Assembly (NCBI RefSeq): GCF_030386795.1
Contig: NZ_JANUQM010000001.1
Span: 430,363 to 494,362 of the forward strand
Length of the DNA stretch: 64,000 nucleotides
Direction: 5' to 3'
DNA from: Streptomyces sp. S.PNR 29
GTDB taxonomy: Bacteria; Actinomycetota; Actinomycetes; Streptomycetales; Streptomycetaceae
Positions 16,482-25,950 of this stretch are shown piece by piece (the first letter of the stretch is position 1; every line of letters begins with the position of its first letter). The notes beneath the pieces are model-generated. The model searched no databases and was not told the origin of the DNA. It was given only the letters and a program-made list of their open reading frames with translations. The position numbers and the translations under genes are program-made.

Positions 16482-18842
16482 TTATGAAGCGGGCCGAACG
16501 GTGGAGTCTGGGAGGTGCGCGGGCCCGGCGGGAGAGGGATCAGGCGCGCTCCAGTCGAAGACGAGGCGAGCGTGACGTTTCGCGACGATGTGTGGCCCCT
16601 GGTCTGGGTCGGCGGTTCCATCGAGGTACACCGTCAGCCGCGGTCTGGCACTGCGGGCATCCTGGTCCCAGGCGGTCACCAGGTCGACCATGGTGTCGGC
16701 GAGTTCGTCCGCGTGAGGGCCATAGGCGTGGATGCCGAACTCCCAGAGGCCAGCACCGGTTTCAGTGGTGGAGAGTTTGCGGGTCAGGAGGTGGGCGAGG
16801 GAGTCGCCGCGGACGAGCGTGGCGGGGTCCCAGCCTCCGGGCCGGTGGAGGGTGCCCGTGTCGAGGTCGGCGTCGACGGCGAGGCGGGCGAACCCGTCGA
16901 GGTGGGTCGCCAGCCACAGCAGGAGCATGTCGAACGGCACGTTGCCCCCGATGGTGACCCCGGTCCACCGTTCGGTTCGAGGCATGCCGAGAGCGGCGTC
17001 GAGGCGGCTGGTGTCGGCGGGGGTGCCGTCGGCGAAGCGCACGGTGACCTCCCCGCCGCGCAGCCGGGTGACGACGTCCTCGCGGTAGCCGGGGCCTTGG
17101 AGGGGGACGAACCCGCACACCGTGTACCTGTCGGCGACCAGCACTCCGTCGCGTTTGATGAAGGGGATGGACCAGGTGTAGCCGTGGATGCGTAGCGGGA
17201 GCACCAGGCGTCCGCCCTCTGCGAGGCAGTCGATCCAGGCAGGCGGGATGTCGCGGGCTTCGACGGTGACGATGAGGGCGTCCACGCTTCCGGGCACCGC
17301 GAGCAGGGCCGGGGCTTGTTCGCCGTCGCCGAGGTGGACAAGGACGTGGTGGTAGCCGGTGTCGTCGAGGAAGCGGCGGGCGCGGTCGATGACGAAGGGG
17401 TCGATGTCGATGCTGATCACGGTGCCGTGCGGGCCGACGAGCTCCTGGGCGAGGGCTGCGTTGTAGCCGCCGGATCCGACCTCGATCACCGTGTCGCCTG
17501 CGCGGACGGCGGCGTCGCGGAGCATGGCGGCCTGCAGCCAGGGTGCCGAGACGCTGCTGGTAGCCGCCCCGCCAGGGGTGCGCTTGGTGACGGGCGCCTG
17601 CATTGGGTCATACGCGTCCTTCAGGGTGACCCCGGGCAGATAGCGGTGGCGTGGTACGCGCCGGACGGCGGCTTCGATCGCACTGCCCGCATCCATCCAG
17701 CCCTCCTTTACCAGCTGATCGGCCATCTCCTGCCGCATCCTGGCCGCATTGGTGGCCTGTTGGGTGGGCTCGGATACCTCGACGGGCACGATCGGGTAGC
17801 GGTGGACGGGCAGCAGGCCAGTCAGCAGGCCGGGCCAGACGGTGTCGATGACGTGCGCGCTCGGGGTGAACAGTGGCTGGGTGAGGGCAGGCAGGTCGGC
17901 GACGTCATGCCACTCCCAGCGCCGAATCAAGTCCGGTTCGGTGACGGTCGGTTCACCGCTGTATGCGGTGACGCGTACAGCTGCCGTCATCCGCGGGATG
18001 CCGTGGGTGGAATCCATGAGCAAAGCGAGCAGGCGTGCGTCCGCTCGATCGGCCTTCAGGCTGGTCTCCTCCTCCAACTCCCGCACGGCAGCGTCGAGGA
18101 AGTCCTCGTCACCCTCGTTCTTCCCGCCGGGCAACTCCCAGACTTTCCGCCGTGCCGACCAGCCCAGCAGGATCCGCCCCGCGGAGTCAGTTACGACGAC
18201 GCCGGCGCCGGTCAGGGCGTGCGGGGCAGGGCGTTGCTTCCCCGCACAGATGCCCTGGGCGGAGGCCGGATCGCGCAGGACGACGAAGGCGAGCCCGTCC
18301 GCGTCGTGGCGTTCGACGACTGTCCAGCTCGCGCACAGCAGGTCGAGTTCGTCTTCGTCGAGGGCGATGTCCCGCTTGCTGTCCGGTACCGAGTCTGCGA
18401 TGGGAGTGATGATGCAGACGGCGCCGCCCGGGCGCAGCCGTTCGCGCAGCCGGTTCATCACGCGGGTGCGGTCGCGGACGAAGGCCCAGCTGAGGCGGAA
18501 GGTGATCAGGTCGTAAGCGGGATGTGGCAGGTCGTCCAGGCAGTCCTGCTCAATGTCGAAGCACAGGTAGGTGACCGCTCCATGGCCGGTGCTGGTGCTG
18601 TCCTGGTGGGTGTTGGCCAGTGTGATGGCGGTGGGCGCGTAGTCGACGGCGTCGACCCGGTAGCCGCTGTCGGCGAGATGGCGGGCGAGTTCTCCAAGCC
18701 CGCAGCCCACGTCAAGGGCGAGCCCGTTCTCGGGGGCGGGAACATGTGCGGTGAACAGGTCACGCTCGGCGTCACCGAGCGGCCGAAACGACGCTCCGCG
18801 TGCGTAGTGCGCATCCCACTCGTCTGTCGTGGTGTATCCCAC
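16482..18842 (-). CDS. Triple-domain fusion: SAM methyltransferase, NUDIX, and PCMT/FxLD-type methyltransferase
   Basis: 786 residues. Domain 1 (about 1-195) is a class I methyltransferase with ALDVGCGLGELARHLA. Domain 2 (about 205-340) is a NUDIX domain with WELPGGKNEGDEDFLDAAV then RELEEET, so the box is complete. Domain 3 (about 365-786) resembles protein-L-isoaspartate O-methyltransferase: RVPRHRYLPG, then VIEVGSGGYNAALAQELVG, and a long C-terminal extension ending with ARLVFDW. The extension is like the 'methyltransferase, FxLD system' proteins that act near lanthipeptides. I searched around it for an FxLD-type precursor peptide and found none. The GTG at 18842 follows AAGGAG. Three enzymes in one chain suggest a channelled pathway or a repair role, but the substrate is unknown. 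Confidence 0.8.
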   Translation of the reverse strand: MGYTTTDEWDAHYARGASFRPLGDAERDLFTAHVPAPENGLALDVGCGLGELARHLADSGYRVDAVDYAPTAITLANTHQDSTSTGHGAVTYLCFDIEQDCLDDLPHPAYDLITFRLSWAFVRDRTRVMNRLRERLRPGGAVCIITPIADSVPDSKRDIALDEDELDLLCASWTVVERHDADGLAFVVLRDPASAQGICAGKQRPAPHALTGAGVVVTDSAGRILLGWSARRKVWELPGGKNEGDEDFLDAAVRELEEETSLKADRADARLLALLMDSTHGIPRMTAAVRVTAYSGEPTVTEPDLIRRWEWHDVADLPALTQPLFTPSAHVIDTVWPGLLTGLLPVHRYPIVPVEVSEPTQQATNAARMRQEMADQLVKEGWMDAGSAIEAAVRRVPRHRYLPGVTLKDAYDPMQAPVTKRTPGGAATSSVSAPWLQAAMLRDAAVRAGDTVIEVGSGGYNAALAQELVGPHGTVISIDIDPFVIDRARRFLDDTGYHHVLVHLGDGEQAPALLAVPGSVDALIVTVEARDIPPAWIDCLAEGGRLVLPLRIHGYTWSIPFIKRDGVLVADRYTVCGFVPLQGPGYREDVVTRLRGGEVTVRFADGTPADTSRLDAALGMPRTERWTGVTIGGNVPFDMLLLWLATHLDGFARLAVDADLDTGTLHRPGGWDPATLVRGDSLAHLLTRKLSTTETGAGLWEFGIHAYGPHADELADTMVDLVTAWDQDARSARPRLTVYLDGTADPDQGPHIVAKRHARLVFDWSAPDPSPAGPAHLPDSTVRPAS

Positions 18843-18880
18843 CGTGGGGTCTCCTTGCCTGGTCGGGGGGCGAGGGCTGG

Positions 18881-19354
18881 TCAGATAAAGGTGTCGCTGC
18901 GAGCGGGGAACACGACAGTTCCGGTCTCGTCCTGGTAGGCGATCTCCATGAGCACGTGGAAGCGGCGGGCGCGCTTGTCGGTGGCAGCTCGTGCCCTTTC
19001 TTCACGGACACGGGCCCACCACTGCAGGCCTTCGGGCGTGGCGAACAGGGCACGCGCGGCACCATCTACTCCGTCCGGGCTCAGGGCGCCGACGCGGTAC
19101 ATCGCCTCCCACGCGGAGACCCATGCGTTGCGGTGGAGATGAAGGCTGCGTTCGGTGGAGTCGAGCGATGCCAAGCTTCCCCACATCGCGCGGAGACCGG
19201 GACGTTCCACCTGAGCGGCGAGCAACTGCCGGTGCAATCGTGCGGTCTCCAGAACGGACCGATCACGATGCCGACGTTCGCTCAGAACGACGTGCATGAG
19301 GCCGGTGCTCGCGAGGGCGAGCAGCGCAGCAGCGGTCACACGGTTGCTTCGCAT
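18881..19354 (-). CDS. DUF6082-like membrane-anchored protein
   Basis: 157 residues from an ATG at 19354 preceded by GGAAGGA. The N-terminus has one hydrophobic segment, AAALLALASTGLMHVVL. A helical region follows with LHLHRNAWVSAWEAMYRVGA and FATPEGLQWW, residues I associate with the DUF6082 family of Streptomyces. The role of the family is unknown. It lies upstream of the triple fusion with a 38-bp gap and is likely co-transcribed. Confidence 0.65.
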   Translation of the reverse strand: MRSNRVTAAALLALASTGLMHVVLSERRHRDRSVLETARLHRQLLAAQVERPGLRAMWGSLASLDSTERSLHLHRNAWVSAWEAMYRVGALSPDGVDGAARALFATPEGLQWWARVREERARAATDKRARRFHVLMEIAYQDETGTVVFPARSDTFI

Positions 19355-19541
19355 GAGAGAGCTCTTCCTTCCAGCGGATCGTCGCGGCGTGGGAGCGGGC
19401 CGAGGCAGAAGACGCGCCAGGTGACGGTGAGCCCGGGTCGGTGAATGCACAGGCGCCCGGCAGCGAACCTGGAGGCGTGGTTCTGGATGCGGCGGGCGTG
19501 AATGAGCGCCGTGTACAGCCCGCCCTCAGCTGGGCAACCCG

Positions 19542-20471
19542 TCACTGCCAGCCTCGTTCGACAGCGTCAATGGGTGTCAATGAGTCCTCGTCCAACGTGA
19601 ACCCGGTGTGGTCAATGGCGCGACGGAGGGCGGAGGCTGCTGGGGGGATGCCCTCCTTGTTCCGCTGATGGATCGCGTAATGCAGGTCCTCGCCAGCGGC
19701 GAGAACGGACCAATGCCGGAGCACGAGTGATTCCTGCCATGAAAGTGGGCGGCCGTAGCCCTTGAGGAACCAGTCACGGAGCTTCGGCTGCTCGGCCCAC
19801 GCCCGCGCTGGCCGTGCGAGGTCGATGACGGCGGCCATGACCTCGGACCGTCCGAACTCCGTGAAGGACAACGTCTGAGACTGGTTTTGCCACGTCCAGC
19901 TGGCCGGGCCGAATGTGCCATGGCAGAAGGCAGGCCGCAGGTCCCGCACGTATCGCAGGACGAGGGATGCTGATCGATGAACTGCGAAGGCCTGCTCTGG
20001 CGGTGCCACTGTTGCGAGGTGGTCAGCCACGGTCTGGATGCGCTGGGCGTAGAGAACGGTGGCACGAGTGGCGCGAGAATTCGCCTCAGGTACCTGGCTG
20101 ACGCTGTCGTGGAGGATGCGCAGCAGTCGGCCCGCGTCCTCGTGAACTCGTGGCTGGAACTGAAGGTCTGCGGTGTCGACACGCCATCCACGGGGCTGCA
20201 ACGTCAGCAAGCTCCTCAGCCTCGGCTCACTGGCGAGTAGCCGAGGGCCGTGACTGGGCCCGAGACAACGGATGGCGTTCCGATGTGCATAGACCTCACG
20301 ACCGAAGTCCTCATCGGTACGTGTGACACGAATGTCGATCAGCCCTTGCGGCGACGACATGCGCCACGCGCGGGTGCCGCTGAGATCGGCAGGCAGGGCC
20401 CAGGCGGCATGCCGGCCCACATGACCTCTGGCCCAGTCTGCGGCCTTGGCTGGTATGGCGGGCTGTGTCAT
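19542..20471 (-). CDS. APH-fold phosphotransferase with degenerate active site (pseudokinase-like)
   Basis: 309 residues with the general pattern of aminoglycoside phosphotransferase-fold kinases, but the catalytic features are altered. The usual HGDxxxxN loop reads CHGTFGPASW, lacking the catalytic Asp. The metal-binding Asp motif is replaced by FTEFGRSEV. Pseudokinases of this fold can act as scaffolds or allosteric partners. It is the third of three APH-like genes in a row (21771-22661, 20579-21631, then this), all on the minus strand. The start ATG at 20471 sits after a GGAG-rich segment; the GTG at 20483 is an alternative. Confidence 0.65.
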   Translation of the reverse strand: MTQPAIPAKAADWARGHVGRHAAWALPADLSGTRAWRMSSPQGLIDIRVTRTDEDFGREVYAHRNAIRCLGPSHGPRLLASEPRLRSLLTLQPRGWRVDTADLQFQPRVHEDAGRLLRILHDSVSQVPEANSRATRATVLYAQRIQTVADHLATVAPPEQAFAVHRSASLVLRYVRDLRPAFCHGTFGPASWTWQNQSQTLSFTEFGRSEVMAAVIDLARPARAWAEQPKLRDWFLKGYGRPLSWQESLVLRHWSVLAAGEDLHYAIHQRNKEGIPPAASALRRAIDHTGFTLDEDSLTPIDAVERGWQ

Positions 20472-20578
20472 GTCTCCTATCACTCCTCTGCGGGACCCAA
20501 GTCATCTCCCTGTAGGGGAGATTGGGGTTAGGCACCAGCCGGGCTGCCTGGCTGGCGTGGCCGAACGGGGGGAACTCG

Positions 20579-21631
20579 TCACGCGCCGCCTCCACCCGCT
20601 GAAAGGCCGGAGAAGGCGTCGTCGAGTTCGTCGAGGTGGTTCAGCAGCAGGCGGATCGTGGTCTGCCGCTCCCGCCAGTGCTGTTTCAGATCAGCCTCGG
20701 CCGCTGGGGGCAGGCCGTATTCGCTGGTGGTGGCGCCGTAGAAGCTGAACAGCATGTAGAGGAGCGCGATCCGGGCGCAGGCCCGCACCTCCGCCAAGGG
20801 GAGGCTCGGGTTCTCCGCGAGATATGCGCTGACCATCGTCTGCGCGCAGGCGATCCACTCCGGGCTGTTGGCGACGGTGCGTGGGTCGAACGCGGCCCGG
20901 CCCAGTTCCCAAGCCGGCATGGCGCGTGCGCCACGGAAGTCGATGACCCCGGTGACCGTATCGACCAGGACGATCAAGTTGGTACGCGTGAGGTCTGCGT
21001 GCAGAGCCTGTTCCACCAGCTCGTCCGGCAGCCGCTCCCGCAGCCGGTGCACATGCCCGTGCAGATCCGCTCGCCGCTGGTCGAGGTCGAGTCGGAGTTG
21101 GTCGAGATCCTCATGCCCCTGACGGATCGCCATGGCCAGGACGCTGCCGCACTTCGCCGCCGTGTCTTCCACGGTGGCGAGCCGCCAGCGGGACTGCTGG
21201 ACCTGCTTCGGCATGGGGTAGGCGGCCAGTACACGGTGCATGCGTCCCGCCACGAGGCCGATTTGTTCAGCGAGGGCAACGGACATCGCCGTGGTGGCCA
21301 CACGGCCGGGCGCCTCGTCGGTCACCGCCCAGGCGCAGCCCTCGGCGATGGTTACGAGATCACCGTCTATGTCCGGCCACACGCGCGGGACAGGGATGCG
21401 GGCGGCGCGACAGTACTCCGACATGTCCCATGCGATCCGTGCCGCTGCCACATCTGCTGTGGACCGATATTCCTTGACGTATAGCCTCAGGCCGTCCTCG
21501 GTCAGGACACGCCGGTTGATCGTGTCCGTGCCCATGTGCACCGGCTCGACCACATCGGCAACGAGCCCGTACCGGTCCTCCAGCACATCAGCCATCAACG
21601 CCGCGGCGCGGTCTTCGTCGCTCATGTCCAT
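20579..21631 (-). CDS. APH-fold phosphotransferase
   Basis: 350 residues. The catalytic loop is HADLTRTN (catalytic Asp, metal-binding Asn) and the metal motif is VIDFRGAR. The N-lobe has a Lys in LRLYVKEYRS as the likely ATP-binding lysine. The sequence is closest in style to homoserine-kinase-like or macrolide-type members of the fold, which phosphorylate small hydroxylated molecules. The substrate cannot be deduced. The ATG at 21631 follows AAGGG. It lies between two other APH-like genes, so they may act on related substrates. Confidence 0.75.
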   Translation of the reverse strand: MDMSDEDRAAALMADVLEDRYGLVADVVEPVHMGTDTINRRVLTEDGLRLYVKEYRSTADVAAARIAWDMSEYCRAARIPVPRVWPDIDGDLVTIAEGCAWAVTDEAPGRVATTAMSVALAEQIGLVAGRMHRVLAAYPMPKQVQQSRWRLATVEDTAAKCGSVLAMAIRQGHEDLDQLRLDLDQRRADLHGHVHRLRERLPDELVEQALHADLTRTNLIVLVDTVTGVIDFRGARAMPAWELGRAAFDPRTVANSPEWIACAQTMVSAYLAENPSLPLAEVRACARIALLYMLFSFYGATTSEYGLPPAAEADLKQHWRERQTTIRLLLNHLDELDDAFSGLSAGGGGA

Positions 21632-21770
21632 GGCCGACCCTTGGATCGGGGGATCGACGTCCGGCGAGCACCGTGATGGCGTTGTCCTGCGTGAGCAGTG
21701 CGCCTGCTCCCAGGAAGGTGCGATGCGCCAAGGCGTAGACGTTGGCAAAGGTGAGGGCTTTCAGCAGGGC

Positions 21771-22661
21771 TCACGAACGCCACCCGTTCCACACGCGGGC
21801 TCCGTTCTCCTGTCTCAGGTTTTCCAGCATGGTGTGGGCTTCGTCGACAAGGCCCAGGTCACGGTGCTTGATCCCCCAGGACAGTGAGTCGAGTGCGTCC
21901 AGAGCGCCGTACGCTCGGCACGCCGCCAACTCCTCCTCGGTGAGATGACGGCCGTATCCGTGGTAAAAGGCGGCGTTCAGGTTCGGCTGGTGGAAGAGGA
22001 TTCGGTAACGCAGGCGGCTGAAGTCCCGCCGCGCGGCGGGCTGGAGTTCGGCTCGCTCAAAATCGATGATCCGCAGCCACTGCTCGGTCTCGTGCCACAC
22101 CCAGTTCTTGGGCATGTAGTCGCCGTGCGCCGCCACCGGGGGCAGACGTGGCGGAGCCTGTGCCAGGAGCCCACGCACCATCGCAATCTCGTACGCCGGC
22201 ACGTGCTCCGCAGTGGCCCGCAGCAGCCTTGCAGCCGTCTCGGTCCATGCGAGCTCGCCCGCGTCTGTGGCCGGCTCATCCGCCGCAGCGTGATGTCGCG
22301 CCAGCAGTTCCCCGGCCTGCTCGTACGCCTTACGCTCCTGCTCGGTCGGCAGGCGCAGTGTGTTCAGGCTGCGCCCAGGCACTGCAGTGACCAGGATGGT
22401 GCGCGTCTCCGCGTCGGAGGCGACCAGTTCGGGCGCACGATCCGCGCCGAGGGAGACCGTCCATTTGCGGTAGGCGTCGACTTCCCGCCGGTGCAGCTTC
22501 GGTCCGGCGTGCTGTTTGGCGAACCACCGCGCACCGCGGGGCCCCTGGATCTCCCAGACCGACGGTCTGAGATCGCCGGGTCGAGGATGTTCGGCCACCA
22601 CGGTGTAGGTCGTAATTACGGTTCCCATCAGCTGGTGGAGTGCGCTGGGCATATCGGTCAC
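21771..22661 (-). CDS. APH-fold phosphotransferase, parent of a nearby broken copy
   Basis: 296 residues. Catalytic loop HGDYMPKNW and metal motif IIDFERAE are intact, and WFAKQHAG provides the ATP-binding Lys region. The start is taken as GTG at 22661 because GGAAGG lies upstream and the same upstream sequence is kept in the truncated copy at 27111-27281. It is the first gene of the three-kinase run and lies 250 bp beyond the glutamine-synthetase-like gene. It may phosphorylate an amino-acid-derived small molecule, but this is only context. Confidence 0.78.
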   Translation of the reverse strand: MTDMPSALHQLMGTVITTYTVVAEHPRPGDLRPSVWEIQGPRGARWFAKQHAGPKLHRREVDAYRKWTVSLGADRAPELVASDAETRTILVTAVPGRSLNTLRLPTEQERKAYEQAGELLARHHAAADEPATDAGELAWTETAARLLRATAEHVPAYEIAMVRGLLAQAPPRLPPVAAHGDYMPKNWVWHETEQWLRIIDFERAELQPAARRDFSRLRYRILFHQPNLNAAFYHGYGRHLTEEELAACRAYGALDALDSLSWGIKHRDLGLVDEAHTMLENLRQENGARVWNGWRS

Positions 22662-22913
22662 GTCGGTGCGCCCTTCCGCTGGTCGATCCAGCAAGCAACG
22701 TCACAACAGGTGACGGCTTGGATGCTCTTGGTGTTGTTATGGGGGTGGGCAGTGTGCCAGGGCCCACTGACAACGCGGCCTGAGCTGGTCATACGCGGGC
22801 AGGGGCGCGAAGGACCGTGCCTATGCGCGGAAGAGGTCGACGTGCATGGCTGATGGGCGCCGGGTGGGCAGTCACGGGTGTGGTTGATCCTTTTCCTATT
22901 CGATGGAGGCTGG

Positions 22914-24344
22914 TCAGGCGCGGGCCAGCCACCGCTGACGTTCGGCATCGGTGACCAAGTGCTGGTGGTGGTCGAGTTCCACGCGGGTGAGACGCGTGTA
23001 GTGCTCGACCACTTCACTGCCGAACGCGCCCTGCGCGAGGGCACTGTCCTGGAAGACAGCCAGGGCCTCGCCGAGGGTGGGCGGCACTGGAGTGCCACCC
23101 CCGCGGTAAGCGTTGCCGGTCTCTGCGGGGCCGAGGGGCAGCTTGTGCTCGATGCCGTGGTCGATGGCCGCCAGCACGGCGGCCAGGGCCAGGTAGGGGT
23201 TGGCGTCTGCTCCTGGTACGCGGATCTCCAGATGGAGGCCCTCGCCGCGGCCGACGACGCGGACGGCACAGGTCCGGTTGTCACATCCCCAACTGATCCT
23301 GGTCGGCGCGAACGAGCCGGGCGTGAACCGCTTGTAGGAGTTGACGTTCGGCGCGTACAGCGGCCCGAGTTCCGGTAGACCGGCGAGCAGACCCGCGATC
23401 GCGTGCTGTCCGGTGCGGGACAGTTCGAGTTCGTTGTCGGGGGCGTGGAGTTGGCTGATGGCCTTCGACCACAGCGACACATGCAAGTGCAGGCCGTTAG
23501 CCCGGCCGGTCTCGGGGGCTGCCATGAACGTGGGTGCCAGACCGGCACGCGCGCCCAACGTGCGCACCGCGTGTTTGAAGAGCAGATGGCGGTCGCAAGC
23601 GGTAAGCGCCGGCCCGTACGGGAAGGTCACCTCGACCTGGCCGGGGCTGGCCTCGGTCTTGATCGACTCCACGGGCATTCCGGCGCCGGCGAGTGCCCGC
23701 TGCAAGCGGCGGAAGAATCGGTCGGAGACCGGATCATGGTCAAGGGAATAGTCCAGGTTCTCCGACGTCACCGGCCGCAGCCGCTGAAACCCCGCTTGCT
23801 CGGCTTGCGCGTAGGTGCCCTGGTAGAGAACAAATTCAGTCTCGATCCCCGCCTTCGCGTGCAGTCCGTGACGGGCCAGTCGGGTCAACTGCTGGTGAAG
23901 GATCTGACGGGGCGCGACCTCAATGAGAGTGCCGTCGTGGTTCACGGCGTCGCCGAGCACCACGGCAGTGCGCGGCAGCCACGGCACCACGTACAGGGTC
24001 GACAGAGCCGGTTGAACGGACAGATCCTGGTAGCCGGTCTCCCACGAGGTCAGTGCGAAGCCGTCCACCGGGCTCATCTCGACGTCGGTCGCCAGGGTGT
24101 AAGCGCACACCTCCGCGCCGTTATGCGCGACGCGCTTAAGGAAGTGACCTGCGTCGTACCGCTTCCCCTTCAGCCTTCCTTGCAGATCGGGCAGAGCGAG
24201 CAGCACCGTGTCGACCGCGCCCGCCTTGACGAGGTTGCGCAGATCGGAAAGAGATACCCGCTTCTCGTCCCGTCCGCCCGGGGCGGTGGAAGGTACGGCA
24301 GTCAGGCGAGCCGTGCTGCTGCTGTCTGTGCTGGTCGTCGTCAT
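22914..24344 (-). CDS. Glutamine synthetase-like ligase (gamma-glutamyl-amine type)
   Basis: 476 residues. The GS catalytic residues are visible: AGIETEFVLYQG (metal-binding Glu), the E-x-GQVE region in EASPGQVEVTF, the His motif NGLHLHVSLW, and WGCDNRTCAVRV. GS-family ligases condense glutamate with ammonia or with amines. Streptomyces carries several divergent copies (GlnA2-4 types) that glutamylate polyamines or ethanolamine. Its partner here is an APC permease whose stop overlaps this ATG (TGATG), so both are made from one transcript with coupled translation. That favours uptake and gamma-glutamylation of an external amine rather than primary nitrogen assimilation. Confidence 0.82.
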   Translation of the reverse strand: MTTTSTDSSSTARLTAVPSTAPGGRDEKRVSLSDLRNLVKAGAVDTVLLALPDLQGRLKGKRYDAGHFLKRVAHNGAEVCAYTLATDVEMSPVDGFALTSWETGYQDLSVQPALSTLYVVPWLPRTAVVLGDAVNHDGTLIEVAPRQILHQQLTRLARHGLHAKAGIETEFVLYQGTYAQAEQAGFQRLRPVTSENLDYSLDHDPVSDRFFRRLQRALAGAGMPVESIKTEASPGQVEVTFPYGPALTACDRHLLFKHAVRTLGARAGLAPTFMAAPETGRANGLHLHVSLWSKAISQLHAPDNELELSRTGQHAIAGLLAGLPELGPLYAPNVNSYKRFTPGSFAPTRISWGCDNRTCAVRVVGRGEGLHLEIRVPGADANPYLALAAVLAAIDHGIEHKLPLGPAETGNAYRGGGTPVPPTLGEALAVFQDSALAQGAFGSEVVEHYTRLTRVELDHHQHLVTDAERQRWLARA

Positions 24345-25873
24345 CACACGACCTCGTCTTCGTAGGTGCTCGCCGAGCGGTCGACGCTCTGAGCAGGAAC
24401 CTCGTAAGAGCTGCCCTGTTTCTGCCACCAAGCCCAGGCCAGCGCGAGCACGGCGAGCAGAGCGAGCGGTGCATAGTTGAAGGTCTTCACTGACACCAGG
24501 GCGTCGTCGGGGCGGGTCTGCGGCAGGCAGAACAAGACGGTCACGAACACCACCCACATGACGGCGATCGCGCCTACGGCCACGCCCCAGCTGCCCAGGT
24601 TCCACGGGCCGGGCCGGAACCGGTGCCGGTTCTTGATCCGCAGGAAGATCGGGATGGCGTAGGCCGGGGTGATGCCGATGACATTGATGCTGGTGATCGC
24701 CGCATACGCGACCGGGCTGTACAGGCTCGGCAGGGCCAGCACCGCGGCGCACACGACGGACAGCAGCACGGCCTTGCGCGGGGTGCCGGTCCGATGGTCC
24801 ACCTGCCGCCACAGGTGCGAGCCCGGCAGCGCCCCGTCACGCGAGAACGCGAACACCATCCGGCTGGCCGCGGCAGTCTCGGCGTTGCCACAGCACAACT
24901 GGGCGACGATCACGACCAGGAGCAGCGCCTTCGCCCCCGCCACACCCAGAGCATCGAGGAAGATCTGCGCCGGCGGCACACCCGTCGCCGTGCCCACGGT
25001 GCCCGCGTAGTCCTGGATCGCGAAGGTGAGCCCGGTCAGCAGGACGAACCCGGCCAGCCACGACCAGCCGATCGCATGGATGATCCCGCGGGATGCGGAC
25101 ACCTGAGCGTTCGTCGTCTCCTCTGACAGGTGCGCGGAGGCGTCGTAGCCGCAGAACGTGTACTGGGCCAGAAGCAGCCCGAGCACCGCCACGTACAACG
25201 GGCTGGACCAGCCGGTGTTGTTGACGAACTCCCCGAACACGAAGTCGGCCGACTGATGGTGGGAGGGCACAATGGTCAGCGCGCCGACGATCACCGTGAC
25301 GCCGCCCAGGTGCCACCAGACGCTGATGCTGTTGAGGATGCTGACCAGCCGGACCCCGAAAAGGTTCAGCGCGAGGTGGAAGGCGAGGATGCACAGGAAG
25401 ATCACCATGATCTTCCCAGGCGTCGGCTCGAAGCCCCACTGCAGGTTGAGGAATGCACCGGTGAACAGGGCAGCCCCGTAGTCGATGCCGGCGATCGCGC
25501 CGAGCAGGCCCAACAGGTTGAGCCAGCCGGTGTACCAGCCCCACTTGCGGCCGCCGAGTTGCTCTGCCTGGTAGTACAGGGCTCCGGAGGTCGGGTAGGC
25601 AGATGTCACCTCCGCCAGGGCGGCACCAATGAACATCACCATGGCGCCGACCACGAGCCAGCCCCACAGCATCACGGACGGGCCTCCTGTGTTCAGCCCG
25701 AACCCGTACAAGGTCATGCAGCCCGACAGCACACTGATGACGCTGAACGAGATCGCGAAGTTCCCGAACGGCCCCATACGCCGGGTCAGTACGGGTTCGT
25801 AGCCGAGCTCGCGCAGATAGGTGTCATCGGCCTTGCGGGGCCTGGCGCGGTGGCTCGGAGTTGAGGGGGACAC
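24344..25873 (-). CDS. APC-superfamily amino acid/amine permease
   Basis: 509 residues with about twelve membrane segments and the first-helix pattern FGNFAISFSVISVLSGCM characteristic of amino acid permeases (GABA permease/ACT type). The substrate is probably an amino acid, polyamine or GABA. The GTG at 25873 follows GGAGG. Its stop codon shares a base with the start of the GS-like gene. Import followed by glutamylation is the most natural joint role. Confidence 0.85.
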   Translation of the reverse strand: MSPSTPSHRARPRKADDTYLRELGYEPVLTRRMGPFGNFAISFSVISVLSGCMTLYGFGLNTGGPSVMLWGWLVVGAMVMFIGAALAEVTSAYPTSGALYYQAEQLGGRKWGWYTGWLNLLGLLGAIAGIDYGAALFTGAFLNLQWGFEPTPGKIMVIFLCILAFHLALNLFGVRLVSILNSISVWWHLGGVTVIVGALTIVPSHHQSADFVFGEFVNNTGWSSPLYVAVLGLLLAQYTFCGYDASAHLSEETTNAQVSASRGIIHAIGWSWLAGFVLLTGLTFAIQDYAGTVGTATGVPPAQIFLDALGVAGAKALLLVVIVAQLCCGNAETAAASRMVFAFSRDGALPGSHLWRQVDHRTGTPRKAVLLSVVCAAVLALPSLYSPVAYAAITSINVIGITPAYAIPIFLRIKNRHRFRPGPWNLGSWGVAVGAIAVMWVVFVTVLFCLPQTRPDDALVSVKTFNYAPLALLAVLALAWAWWQKQGSSYEVPAQSVDRSASTYEDEVV

Positions 25874-25950
25874 GAAAGAAACCTCCAGGGTTCACAGATG
25901 GGTGAGAAAGGGACGGGCGTGTGCCCGTCGGCGGTGGGGCCGGTGCTGCC

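Noticed and set aside
16482..18938. FxLD-type lanthipeptide cluster around the PCMT domain
   Set aside because: No short Cys-rich precursor and no dehydratase or cyclase gene is nearby.
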